From DASVHS01 sp038244815 (GTDB taxonomy: Bacteria > Acidobacteriota > Thermoanaerobaculia > Gp7-AA8): a stretch of DNA of 64,000 nucleotides. A program made the position numbers and the translations under genes. Positions 52,701 through 59,830 of the stretch are shown here, in pieces (positions within the stretch are counted from its first letter, which is position 1; the number at the start of each line of letters is the position of its first letter). The stretch lies in assembly GCA_038244815.1 (NCBI GenBank), contig JBBRTB010000005.1:124001-188000 (forward strand). The letters are read 5' to 3'. Under the pieces are notes generated by a model. It searched no databases. It was not told the DNA's origin and was given only the letters and a program-made list of their open reading frames with translations.

Positions 52701-53016
52701 GCCGACGAACTTCCCGCGCGCGGAGACCGGCGAATTCAAGTCGCCGCTGGCCAACGCCATCGATACGCCGCAGTTCGCGGCCCACAAAGTGGCGCTCCTT
52801 CCCTGGTTCCAGAATGAAGAGGAGCTGCGCACCGCCATGGGCGACGCCGTCGCGCTCACCGGCTTCCTGCGCGATTACATCTGGAGCATTGGCATCCCCG
52901 GGACTCGTCCGCCGCTACCAATGAACGTACCGCCAGCGGTAACCTTGCCGCAACGACCGAATACGCCGCCGCCGACGCCCGTGCAGACCGGGGAGATGCG
53001 GCCGGCCAGTCATTAG
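49711..53016 (+). CDS. Octahaem c-type cytochrome, membrane-anchored, coiled-coil N-terminus
   Basis: Large cytochrome of 1101 residues. One N-terminal membrane anchor (about 17-38, AIFAVSAILLLLATGLSVLY) is followed by a long charged coiled coil (about 50-215), then a periplasmic part with eight CxxCH haem sites from residue 253 to about 943 (CQTCH, CTVCH, CLKCH, CHACH, CLACH, CYSCH, CRGCH, CGQCH). Met-containing stretches after several sites could give His-Met ligation. It probably takes electrons from the Rieske protein in place of cytochrome f or c1 and hands them to soluble carriers. ATG at 49711 preferred; a TTG six codons upstream is inside a repeat. Confidence 0.9.
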   Translation: MKPQEPIPHNYAMSRLNAIFAVSAILLLLATGLSVLYDYVRGWKFFQVEFMQLEADRIEQDLKSADDAATKKKLADLDQRTKEQQVEIARHRGAYVAAQKELDEWEGKHYAADQDYRFAKAHLDAQRYIAEASVVEHRPDARQQQAEYVRQQAHLADLNLRLQQAARDRDAARARVDDFLGRVTDLETKKKEMTANIDLLNKQLENVTRNKRTIILNLPLLDFINPTFKIDQVVLGDLSIDMNYMTVPRVDRCQTCHRAIDRPGFESRKEAARLQAELRQKLARNQIVPAKRKETQDRIAQLKRIEDAPQEVLNPYRTHPKLDVFVGSASPHPLLEYGCTVCHRGQDRATEFGRAGHTPPNRKMERRWEKAMLPFFPGWWDYKNRNWGYASNPFLETPMYPRQYYEAGCLKCHGSQMQIDDGAKITEATHMVELYGCHACHKIGDWRFEGLQKPGPTLDHIAEKVTPEWALRWIADPRGFKSTTRMPAFFYQRNIIGPKVPVDEREQNIRYQNAEIHAIVTYLFNHSTKRRWLGPNSGDAARGKNIVESVGCLACHINSESFTDKDGKTRIAHRDDYPLERSFGYNLANVGTKTYPGWIYNWVKNPHNYDPNAPMPSLRLSDEEAADVTAYIMTLQKPQFMKTPVRPPDPAAVRSLTKSYLINTLSDRDAEAKLDSMPLEEQLDYLGQRSIEKYGCYSCHEIKGFEDLKPIGTELTTEGSKAIHLFDFGFVHDYKNEEDGKTEHVIDTVPSWVYNKLRSPRVYDDERTKIYNDKLKMPNFGLTPHEAELITSVVLGMTKEKVTANRLASMDARSRIIEEGRKLVSQRNCRGCHVVDGTGRAIAALIKDPNFLPPDLSPEGGRGQSPWLFNFLKDPTVMKVRPWMAVRMPTFQFSDDEANRLVLMFSSEGKVPAFDTMQHLTPPPRNVAIGREVFSMLRCGQCHVTTPVADPSNPPIPKAADTTSLAPNLTLSKVRLRHDWIAEWIRRPNEMIPGTRMPTNFPRAETGEFKSPLANAIDTPQFAAHKVALLPWFQNEEELRTAMGDAVALTGFLRDYIWSIGIPGTRPPLPMNVPPAVTLPQRPNTPPPTPVQTGEMRPASH

Positions 53017-53025
53017 GAGAAAAAC

Positions 53026-53856
53026 GTGTCCATGAAGAAGTTTCTCGCCCTGTTGTACGCCGCGACGCTCGTTCTGGCGGTCGCCTGCGGCGCTGGAAAG
53101 GAAAGCACGTCCAAGGATGAGGACGAAGGCATCGACGACGAGGCGCCTCAAACCGCCTCCGCTCCGGCCACGGCCGGCGCCACGGCAGCGACCGCGGCTC
53201 CGGTGACGAACGTTGCCGACGCGGCCACGATCACCGGCGTCGTGATGCTCACCGGCACGGCCCCGCAGATGCCGGCCATCGAGATGAGCGCGGATCCGTA
53301 TTGCCAGAGCCAGCATCCGAACGGCCAGGGCGCACAGGACGAGGAAGTCGTCGTCGGCCCGGGCGGCGAGCTCGCCAACGTCATCGTCTACGTGAAGAAC
53401 GCGCCCGCCGGTCCGCCCACCGCCGGGCCCGCTGTGCTCGACCAGAAGGGCTGCCGGTATCACCCGCACGTACAGGTGGTCGAGGTCGGCCAGCCGCTCG
53501 AGATCAGGAACGACGACGCCACGCTGCACAACGTGCACGCCCTGCCCAACAACAATCCCGAGTTCAACGAAGGTCAGCCCGTGCAGGGCATGGTGTCGAC
53601 GAAGAAGTTCGACAGGCCGGAGATCGTTCCGTTTCGCATCAAGTGCGACGTGCACGGCTGGATGAAGTCGTTCATGGCCGTGCTGCCGCACCCGTATCAC
53701 AGCGTGTCGGCGATGAACGGCACGTTCTCGATCGGCAATCTGCCGCCCGGCACGTACACGCTGACGGCGTGGCACGAGAAGTACGGAACGCAGGAGCAAC
53801 AGGTCACGGTGGGTCCGAAAGAGTCGAAGCAGATTACGTTCACGTTCAAGGGATGA
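53026..53856 (+). CDS. Cupredoxin-like lipoprotein with carboxypeptidase-regulatory-like fold
   Basis: Exported protein of 276 residues. The N-terminal signal ends at a possible lipobox (LAVAC), so it is probably a lipoprotein, followed by an Ala/Thr/Glu-rich linker (about 25-65). The core has DDATLHNVHALP and CDVHGWMKSF; the Asn-His, Cys-x-x-His-x-x-Met set matches a type 1 copper site. The last 60 residues (GTFSIGNLPPGTYTLTAWHEKYG) resemble a CarboxypepD_reg-like beta sandwich. GTG at 53026 has AGGAG six bases upstream. It resembles the minus-strand protein at 58869-59567. A periplasmic electron carrier to the oxidase is likely. Confidence 0.78.
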   Translation: MSMKKFLALLYAATLVLAVACGAGKESTSKDEDEGIDDEAPQTASAPATAGATAATAAPVTNVADAATITGVVMLTGTAPQMPAIEMSADPYCQSQHPNGQGAQDEEVVVGPGGELANVIVYVKNAPAGPPTAGPAVLDQKGCRYHPHVQVVEVGQPLEIRNDDATLHNVHALPNNNPEFNEGQPVQGMVSTKKFDRPEIVPFRIKCDVHGWMKSFMAVLPHPYHSVSAMNGTFSIGNLPPGTYTLTAWHEKYGTQEQQVTVGPKESKQITFTFKG

Positions 53857-53890
53857 CGTCCGGTCGGATTGACGACCAGCGGAGGAGAGA

Positions 53891-55807
53891 TTGCCCAGAA
53901 GACAACTCCGAGTAGGCAACCAGTGGCTCTACGCGGGCGATGCGGAGAAGCTCCTCAGAGAAGCCATCCGCATCCGTGACGAGGAAGAACAGCACGACAA
54001 GCTGTCCGGCCATCACGTCCCGTGGATCCGCAAGTACGTCTTCTCCACCGATCACAAGTGGATCGGCGTGCAGTACGCATTCACCGCGCTCTGCTTCCTT
54101 CTCTTCGGCTTCAGTCTGATGCTGCTCATGCGCCTACAGCTCGGCTGGCCCGGTCATTCGTTCAGCCTGATGAAGCTCCTCGGCAGCACCCGGGCTCCTG
54201 GCGGCATTCTGTTGCCGGAGGCGTACAACCAGCTCGGGGCCATGCACGGGACGGTGATGGTGTTTCTGGCCATCGTTCCGCTGGCCGTCGGCGCGTTCGG
54301 CAACTACGTCGTGCCGCTGCAGATCGGTGCCCCCGACATGGCCTTCCCGAAATTGAACATGGCCAGCTACTGGTGCTACCTGCCCGGCGGGCTGATCATG
54401 CTGGCCAGCTTTCTCGCTCCCGGCGGAACGGCCAACTCCGGCTGGACGTCGTATCCGCCGCTCTCCGATATCGCCACGATCGGCCAGACATTCTGGCTGA
54501 TAGGGATGGTCTTTCTCATCACCTCATCGCTGCTCGGATCGGTGAACTTCATCGTGACGATCGTGCAGCTGCGGGCGAAGGGGATGACCTGGGACCGCCT
54601 GCCGTTCTTCGTCTGGGCCCAGTTCGTCACATCGTTCCTGCTGCTGCTGGCGTTCCCGCCGCTCGAAGCGGCGGCGGTGCTCCAACTCATGGATCGCGTG
54701 GCCGGTACGAGCTTCTTCCTGCCCAGCGGTCTCGTGGTCAGCGGCCGCGTCCTGCACAATGCCGGTGGCGGCAATCCCCTTCTCTGGCAGCACCTGTTCT
54801 GGTTCCTGGCTCACCCGGAGGTCTATGTCCTGATCCTGCCGGCGCTGGGGATCGTGGCGGAGGTTCTCGCCAACAACACCCGGAAGCCGCTCTGGGGTTA
54901 CCGCTCCATGGTCGGCGCGACCATCTTCCTCGGCTTCATGTCGTTCGTGGTGTGGGCGCACCACATGTTCATGACCGGGATGGGAACGGCCATCAGCTCG
55001 TTCTTCCAGACCACGACCATGATCATCTCCATCCCCTCGGTCATCATCCTCAGTGCGTTGTTCATTTCGCTGTGGGGCTCGGCCATGCGCTTCACGACGC
55101 CGATGCTGTTCGCACTGGCGTTCCTGCCGATGTTCGGGATCGGCGGTCTCACCGGCCTGCCGCTCGGCCTGGCCGCGGCGGACCTGCATCTGCACGACAC
55201 GTATTACGTCATCGGGCACTTCCACTACGTCGTCGCGCCGGGAACGATCTTCGCCCTCTTCGCCGGGATCTACTACTGGTTCCCCAAGGTCACCGGACGC
55301 AAGCTCAACGAGACATTGGGACGCATTCACTTCTGGGGCTCGTTCGTTTTCATCAACGGCGTCTTCATGCCGATGTTCGCGCAGGGTCTGGCCGGCGTCT
55401 CGCGCCGTCTGTACGACGGCGGAATTCAGTACGCGCATGCCAAGGCCATCGCCGAAGCCACCAATCCGTTCATGTCGATCTCGGCGTTCTGTCTGCTGGC
55501 CTTCCAGGTTCCGTTCATCGTGAATTTCTTCTGGAACGCGATTGCCGCGGCCATGGGACGGCGCAACGCGGAGGCGAATCCGTGGCAGGCCACGACGCTG
55601 GACTGGGCGGCCACGACCTCACCGCCGCTCGCTCACGGCAACTTCGAGGTTCTGCCGGTGGTGCGGCGCGGCCCCTACGAATACAACACACCTGAATGCG
55701 ACGACAGCGGCTTCCTGCCCCAGCACGCGGAACTGACAAGGCGGCCGCCTGCCGGCGGCGGCGGTGGGCTGCTCCCGCAGATCGCGGCGGCGGCTCCGGA
55801 GGCATGA
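53891..55807 (+). CDS. ctaD: Cytochrome c oxidase subunit I, copy 1
   Basis: Haem-copper oxidase subunit I of 638 residues with about 12 core helices. Ligand residues are complete: haem a His in GAMHGTVM, CuB His in LAHPEVYVLILP and WAHHMF, and both haem His in GHFHYVVAPG. The helix VI Glu of A1-type oxidases is present (HPEVY) and the D-channel Asp is in QIGAPDMAF. The K-channel Lys is absent: the aligned position (residue 386, bases 55046-55048) is Ile, after Pro-Ser-Val-Ile. TTG start at 53891 with GGAGG upstream. The C-terminus is long and Gly/Pro-rich. Subunit II follows; no subunit III follows in this set. Confidence 0.93.
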   Translation: MPRRQLRVGNQWLYAGDAEKLLREAIRIRDEEEQHDKLSGHHVPWIRKYVFSTDHKWIGVQYAFTALCFLLFGFSLMLLMRLQLGWPGHSFSLMKLLGSTRAPGGILLPEAYNQLGAMHGTVMVFLAIVPLAVGAFGNYVVPLQIGAPDMAFPKLNMASYWCYLPGGLIMLASFLAPGGTANSGWTSYPPLSDIATIGQTFWLIGMVFLITSSLLGSVNFIVTIVQLRAKGMTWDRLPFFVWAQFVTSFLLLLAFPPLEAAAVLQLMDRVAGTSFFLPSGLVVSGRVLHNAGGGNPLLWQHLFWFLAHPEVYVLILPALGIVAEVLANNTRKPLWGYRSMVGATIFLGFMSFVVWAHHMFMTGMGTAISSFFQTTTMIISIPSVIILSALFISLWGSAMRFTTPMLFALAFLPMFGIGGLTGLPLGLAAADLHLHDTYYVIGHFHYVVAPGTIFALFAGIYYWFPKVTGRKLNETLGRIHFWGSFVFINGVFMPMFAQGLAGVSRRLYDGGIQYAHAKAIAEATNPFMSISAFCLLAFQVPFIVNFFWNAIAAAMGRRNAEANPWQATTLDWAATTSPPLAHGNFEVLPVVRRGPYEYNTPECDDSGFLPQHAELTRRPPAGGGGGLLPQIAAAAPEA

Positions 55808-55832
55808 ACGTGAACGGACAGAGGGGTGCACG

Positions 55833-56621
55833 TTGAGAGACTTTCTCTTCCAATTCATGCCGCCCGACTATTCGGCGCACGGCGGTCAGATCGATTCGCT
55901 GATCGTGGCTGTGCACTGGCTGATGCTGGTGATGTTCGTGTTCTGGGGGAGCTACTTCCTCTACGTGCTGTACCGGTTCCGCGGATCGCGCAATCCCAAG
56001 CCGGACTATCGTGGAATGCGCTCACACTGGTCGACGTGGACCGAGATCGCCGTGGCCGTGATCGAGGTGATTCTGCTCGTGGGATTCTCGATCCCGGCCT
56101 GGTCGCGCTGGGCGAATGCCACCAAGGCGGAGACGTTGTCCCATCCTGTGGAAGTGCGGATCGTGGCTGAGCAGTTTTCGTGGAACGTTCAATACCCCGG
56201 GCCTGACGGCGTGTTCGGCCGCCGGGATCCCAACCTGGTCACATCGATCAATCCGCTCGGACTCGACCGCACGGATCCCAATGCCAAGGACGACGTCGTC
56301 AGCATCAACAACCTCCATCTGGAGGTGAACCGCCCGGCGGTCATTCATCTCACGTCGAAGGACGTGATCCACAGCTTCAAGCTGCCGGTCATGCGCGTCA
56401 ATCAGGACGCCATCCCGGGCATGGACATCCCCATTCACTTCACACCGATCCGAACCAACCGCGGTGACCATTGGGAAATCGCCTGCGCGCAGTTGTGCGG
56501 TCTCGGTCACTACCGGATGCGCGGCCAGCTGTATATCGACAGCAAGACCGAGTTCGCGCAGTGGCTGAAGTCGCGGGGGCCGACGAGAGTGGCCGCGCTG
56601 GCGCCGCCGCCGGTCAACTGA
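55833..56621 (+). CDS. ctaC: Cytochrome c oxidase subunit II, copy 1
   Basis: Subunit II of 262 residues: two N-terminal transmembrane helices (about 20-45 and 65-90) and a periplasmic cupredoxin domain. The CuA site is present: His in VIHSFKLP and the C-x-x-x-C-x-x-x-H-x-x-M run CAQLCGLGHYRM. Gln replaces the usual Glu in the CuA loop. There is no fused cytochrome c domain. TTG at 55833 is chosen because GAGGGG lies about six bases upstream and MRDFLFQFMPPDYSAHG matches the start of the second copy (MKEYLLRHMPPDYSVHG). It ends just before a strong hairpin. Confidence 0.9.
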   Translation: MRDFLFQFMPPDYSAHGGQIDSLIVAVHWLMLVMFVFWGSYFLYVLYRFRGSRNPKPDYRGMRSHWSTWTEIAVAVIEVILLVGFSIPAWSRWANATKAETLSHPVEVRIVAEQFSWNVQYPGPDGVFGRRDPNLVTSINPLGLDRTDPNAKDDVVSINNLHLEVNRPAVIHLTSKDVIHSFKLPVMRVNQDAIPGMDIPIHFTPIRTNRGDHWEIACAQLCGLGHYRMRGQLYIDSKTEFAQWLKSRGPTRVAALAPPPVN

Positions 56622-56644
56622 AAGGGAATCGAACGGGAAAGGGT

Positions 56645-56672
56645 GTGGCGCCGCCGGCTTCGGCGGCGCCAC
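56645..56672. terminator. Bidirectional terminator-like hairpin after ctaC copy 1
   Basis: GTGGCGCCGCCG and its exact complement form a perfect 12-bp stem around loop GCTT. It lies between converging genes (ctaC copy 1 and the dihaem cytochrome c). No T-tract. Confidence 0.65.
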
Positions 56673-56681
56673 GCGTTGCGG

Positions 56682-57473
56682 CTAGTGGAGGGGTCTTCCG
56701 TCAGGTCCGAACTGCGGCGAGGGTGCGTTCGGGCCGGCGGTGTTGAGGCTCTCGATGTAGTGAACGAGCTGCCAGGCCTCTTCGGTGTTGATCGAGTCGG
56801 CGAACGACGCCATCGGCGAGCCGTTCAGACCGGTCATGAAGACACGGTAGATGTCCTGCGGAGTACTGCCGCAATGGAAGTTTCCCGCGGTCAGGTCGGC
56901 CGGGGTGGTGGGGTCGCCCCAGTCGTTGCGCAGTTCATGAGCCGACGGTCCGTCCCCACGACCGGTATCGCCGTGACACTTGGCGCATTCGAGCTTCTCA
57001 AAGATCGCTTTGCCGGCGTCCACGGATCCCTGGTTGTTGGCCGGTTCCTGCGGGATGACGATCGATGCCGGGACGTCCTCGGTCTTCCATCGAGGCGAGA
57101 ACGTCATGATGTAGGAGATCACATCGAGACGGGCCTGATGGCCGATGGCGAACCAGGTCGGCATGTGTGTGCCATAGACGCCGTTTTCGATCGTCTTCTC
57201 GAGATCGGCCACGGTCGGCAAGGCACCTGACGGTGTCGAACGCCACTTGAACGTTCCCTGACGGAAATCACGCGGCCTGGGGAAGATCCAGTCGCCCGCT
57301 TCTCCTCGTCCGTCGCCTTGTGAGCCGTGACAGGAAACGCAGTAACGCTCATAGACGACCTGCCCGCGAGTGGCGTTTCCAGGTGGCGGTGTGGCCGCCT
57401 CCGTGCCGCCCGAGGATGTCATGAGGATCGCCGCGAGCGCTCCGATAGCCAGACGATATTTGAACTTGTTCAT
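56682..57473 (-). CDS. Dihaem c-type cytochrome
   Basis: Exported cytochrome of 263 residues with a signal peptide (about 1-27, ending near TEA-AT). Two CxxCH sites: CVSCH near residue 46 and CAKCH near 165, each in a class I cytochrome c-like module with candidate axial Met residues (THMPTW; MASFAD). The two modules look like a fused pair. ATG at 57473 has AGGAGG seven bases upstream. It may carry electrons from the bc complex or the haem barrel protein to an oxidase. Probably co-transcribed with the barrel gene (12-base gap). Confidence 0.85.
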   Translation of the reverse strand: MNKFKYRLAIGALAAILMTSSGGTEAATPPPGNATRGQVVYERYCVSCHGSQGDGRGEAGDWIFPRPRDFRQGTFKWRSTPSGALPTVADLEKTIENGVYGTHMPTWFAIGHQARLDVISYIMTFSPRWKTEDVPASIVIPQEPANNQGSVDAGKAIFEKLECAKCHGDTGRGDGPSAHELRNDWGDPTTPADLTAGNFHCGSTPQDIYRVFMTGLNGSPMASFADSINTEEAWQLVHYIESLNTAGPNAPSPQFGPDGRPLH

Positions 57474-57485
57474 CACGTCGCCTCC

Positions 57486-58781
57486 TCAGTACGCGAAGTC
57501 GAAGCCGAAGAAGACCGTGTTCTGTGACACGGTCGGATCACCCTCGGCGCCGCCACGGGTTCTCAGCGTCGAATACTCCGCATGAACTGCGTATTCGGCG
57601 CGGTTGGTGAAATTGAGCGTGTGGCGAATGCCCAGCGTGATCTGTGTCTGGTCGTTCGCATTTTTCGGCGTATCGGGGACGGCCTGTTTGCTGTTGCGAA
57701 TGACGTCGTAGCGGAAGAACGGCGTCGTCTTCAGCGTGGGAGTCCAGCCGACTTCGAGGAAGCCGCCGTTCCACGTTCCGTCCGCCGTGGCGTCGGCGAT
57801 CAGATCCTTGCTGTCTGTTCCGTGCGCCACCACTCCGATCACGTGCAGCGGAAGGTAGTTCGGCCCGAACCAGACATGACCTTCCACTCCGTATCTTCGG
57901 GAGTGTTTGAGCCGTGATCCCGTTCCGTCGATCGGTTCTCCGTCGCTGGTCAGGAAGTTCGTGGGCCACGTCGCGTCCGCCAGGAACGCGCCCAGACGAG
58001 CCTCGGATACCGCCGTGTTGTTGAGGAGGAACGTATGCGTGCCGTGCGCATAGAGACCCGGAGTGTTGAAGATGCCTTTCGAGCCGGGAGAGCCGTCGAC
58101 GCTGATGAGCGAGACGGCAATGCGGTTGATGCTGCCTCGGTCGTGTCCCACCCACTCGATCCCGTCCTGGTTGTCACCCATGCTGTATCCCGAGGCCGAG
58201 CCGGCCGGGTGATATCCATAGATGAGGAATCCTCCGCTGGTCATGTCCCACGGTCTGTGGGCGGAGCGGGGAAGGTCGACCTCGTGATGACCGAACTTCA
58301 GGTTGAGCCATCCCGAGTTCATGAGATTGCTGAAGCGGATCCAGCCCGATTCGATGGCCAGTTCGCCGTCAAATGTGGGGACGAACAGAAACGAGACGTT
58401 CCGTCCGATCGTGCCGGCGCTGAGAAGATCGAATGCGCCGACGCCGAAGCCCCCCGACGTTTTCAGAGTCTTGACGCCCTGATCGGTCGGCTGGTTGTTG
58501 ACCGACGTCCACGTGTAGTTCGGCGTGATGCGGAACGCCACCGGCCAGTACCCGATCGGCGTGGTGATCGGATCGTCCTTGCCGAGCATCGTTTGATAGC
58601 CGTTGTCGCGGAAGGCCCGGCCGAAGTCGTTGAGGACGGGCCATGCTTCATGACAGGCGGTGCAGCGGAGCTGGTATTTGCGTGCAAACGCGGGGATGGC
58701 TGATGCCGATGCGGGGATTAGAAAAATGAGGAGCAGAAGTGTGCTCCAGGAGCGTAGTGGAAAGCGACGTCCATGGATCAT
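57486..58781 (-). CDS. Outer-membrane-type beta-barrel protein with N-terminal haem c
   Basis: Protein of 431 residues with a signal peptide (about 12-28, LLLLIFLIPASASA), a single CxxCH (CTACHEAW) near residue 41, and then beta-rich sequence of alternating hydrophobic residues ending in aromatic FGFDFAY, the terminal signature of outer-membrane barrels. It fits the haem-containing porin-like proteins seen beside cytochrome genes. It might let electrons or small molecules cross the outer membrane. No multihaem partner is fused to it. ATG at 58781 with AGGAGG upstream. It belongs with the dihaem cytochrome and cupredoxin on this strand. Confidence 0.75.
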   Translation of the reverse strand: MIHGRRFPLRSWSTLLLLIFLIPASASAIPAFARKYQLRCTACHEAWPVLNDFGRAFRDNGYQTMLGKDDPITTPIGYWPVAFRITPNYTWTSVNNQPTDQGVKTLKTSGGFGVGAFDLLSAGTIGRNVSFLFVPTFDGELAIESGWIRFSNLMNSGWLNLKFGHHEVDLPRSAHRPWDMTSGGFLIYGYHPAGSASGYSMGDNQDGIEWVGHDRGSINRIAVSLISVDGSPGSKGIFNTPGLYAHGTHTFLLNNTAVSEARLGAFLADATWPTNFLTSDGEPIDGTGSRLKHSRRYGVEGHVWFGPNYLPLHVIGVVAHGTDSKDLIADATADGTWNGGFLEVGWTPTLKTTPFFRYDVIRNSKQAVPDTPKNANDQTQITLGIRHTLNFTNRAEYAVHAEYSTLRTRGGAEGDPTVSQNTVFFGFDFAY

Positions 58782-58804
58782 CGGTCCCCTCCTTGGTTTT
58801 CACT

Positions 58805-58854
58805 ACGGCACTCCCTGGGACTCAGGGAGCGCGGTGCCGTCGTACCGCGCTCCC
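58805..58854 (-). other. Two mutually exclusive hairpins between cupredoxin and barrel genes
   Basis: GGGAGCGCGGT (58825-58835) pairs perfectly with ACCGCGCTCCC (58844-58854), an 11-bp stem with an 8-base loop. Overlapping it, CTCCCTG (58811-58817) pairs with CAGGGAG (58823-58829). A third pairing, ACGGCAC with GTGCCGT (58805-58811, 58834-58840), is also possible. They cannot all form together. This may be an attenuator or a processing/terminator site on the minus-strand transcript; no T-tract. Confidence 0.55.
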
Positions 58855-58868
58855 GCATCAATTCACGG

Positions 58869-59567
58869 TTAGTAGGTGAATTCGATCTCTTTTTTGTCGT
58901 TTGCACCGACCGTGATCTTCTGGAACTTGGGGCCGTACTTCTCCTGCCACGACTCCACGGTGTACGTCCCCGCAGGCAGGTTGGCGATCTCGACGACGCC
59001 CTGGGCGTTCGACACGCCGAAGAACGGGTGGGAGAACACCGCCACGTACCCCGACATCCAGGGATGGACGTCGCACTTCACGTGGAAAGGTCCCTCCGGC
59101 TTGGCGAACACCCTGGTCTGTTCCATGCCCTTGAGGGGCATCCCGATGTTGAACGGGGTATTCACTTTCGGAAGCGGATGGATGTTGTGGAGCGTGCTGT
59201 CGCTGTTGCGGATCACGATGGGCTGGCCGGCCATGACCGCGATCATGTGCGGCGTATAGTGGCAGCCGATCTGATCGAGGAGGAACGGGGTCTTCGGTGC
59301 GGGATAGTTGCCGGTTACGCCTTCGCTGATGAAGACGAACGTGTCGGCCAGTGTTCCGTTCGGGTTCGCCACGACCTGCTCGGACCTGAGCTTGTCCGTC
59401 TTGTGATAGGTCATGCAATATGGATCGGCATTCGTGTTGATGATTTTTGCAGCGGGCGCCGGAGTCTTGAGGATCACTTTCGCCACGACGGTCGCCGCAT
59501 CTGCGCTGCCGACCATGATTGCGATCACACCAAACATCAACGCGAACTGAATTTTCTTTCTGAACAT
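58869..59567 (-). CDS. Periplasmic cupredoxin-like protein
   Basis: Exported protein of 232 residues with a cleavable signal (about 1-24, IQFALMFGVIAIMVGSADA) and no lipobox. The copper-site residues are His in STLHNIHPLP and Cys-x-x-His-x-x-Met in KCDVHPWM. A C-terminal NLPAGTYTVESWQEKYG beta-sandwich part resembles the lipoprotein at 53026-53856. The two proteins are clearly paralogous. ATG at 59567 has GGAG upstream; the longer frame to 59672 has no ribosome-binding site. Likely an electron carrier tied to the second oxidase. Confidence 0.82.
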   Translation of the reverse strand: MFRKKIQFALMFGVIAIMVGSADAATVVAKVILKTPAPAAKIINTNADPYCMTYHKTDKLRSEQVVANPNGTLADTFVFISEGVTGNYPAPKTPFLLDQIGCHYTPHMIAVMAGQPIVIRNSDSTLHNIHPLPKVNTPFNIGMPLKGMEQTRVFAKPEGPFHVKCDVHPWMSGYVAVFSHPFFGVSNAQGVVEIANLPAGTYTVESWQEKYGPKFQKITVGANDKKEIEFTY

Positions 59568-59830
59568 GATTTCTCCTTCGAATGGGACGAGGCGGGTGGA
59601 CTCCGACACGCCGAGCACAAGGTCCTGGACCGTCGCGCGTCGTGCGGGAAATTTTGTTGCTCGGAATTTCAACGGGACGTATTCTATGGGTTACCATAAG
59701 TGTCCGCAACTTCTAAGATCCTCCCACTCATGAACTTAGCAAGTAAAGTCTTGGTTAACCCGGCATTTATCTCGTTCATTGTTTGATGGCGTGCCATCCC
59801 GCCAGTCCACAAATAGCGTAAGGAGATGAT
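59568..59830. promoter_or_regulatory. Divergent intergenic region before ctaD copy 2
   Basis: This 263-base gap between divergent genes is the most AT-rich stretch of the oxidase region. A weak promoter candidate toward ctaD is TTGCTC (59657-59662) and TATTCT (59680-59685), 17 bases apart. AAGGAG lies about five bases before the ctaD GTG. No operator palindrome is obvious. It should hold promoters for both directions. Confidence 0.5.

Noticed and set aside
57486..58781. MtrB/PioB-type porin of a multihaem conduit
   Set aside because: It has a single CxxCH of its own and no adjacent decahaem cytochrome; only a general haem-barrel assignment is justified.
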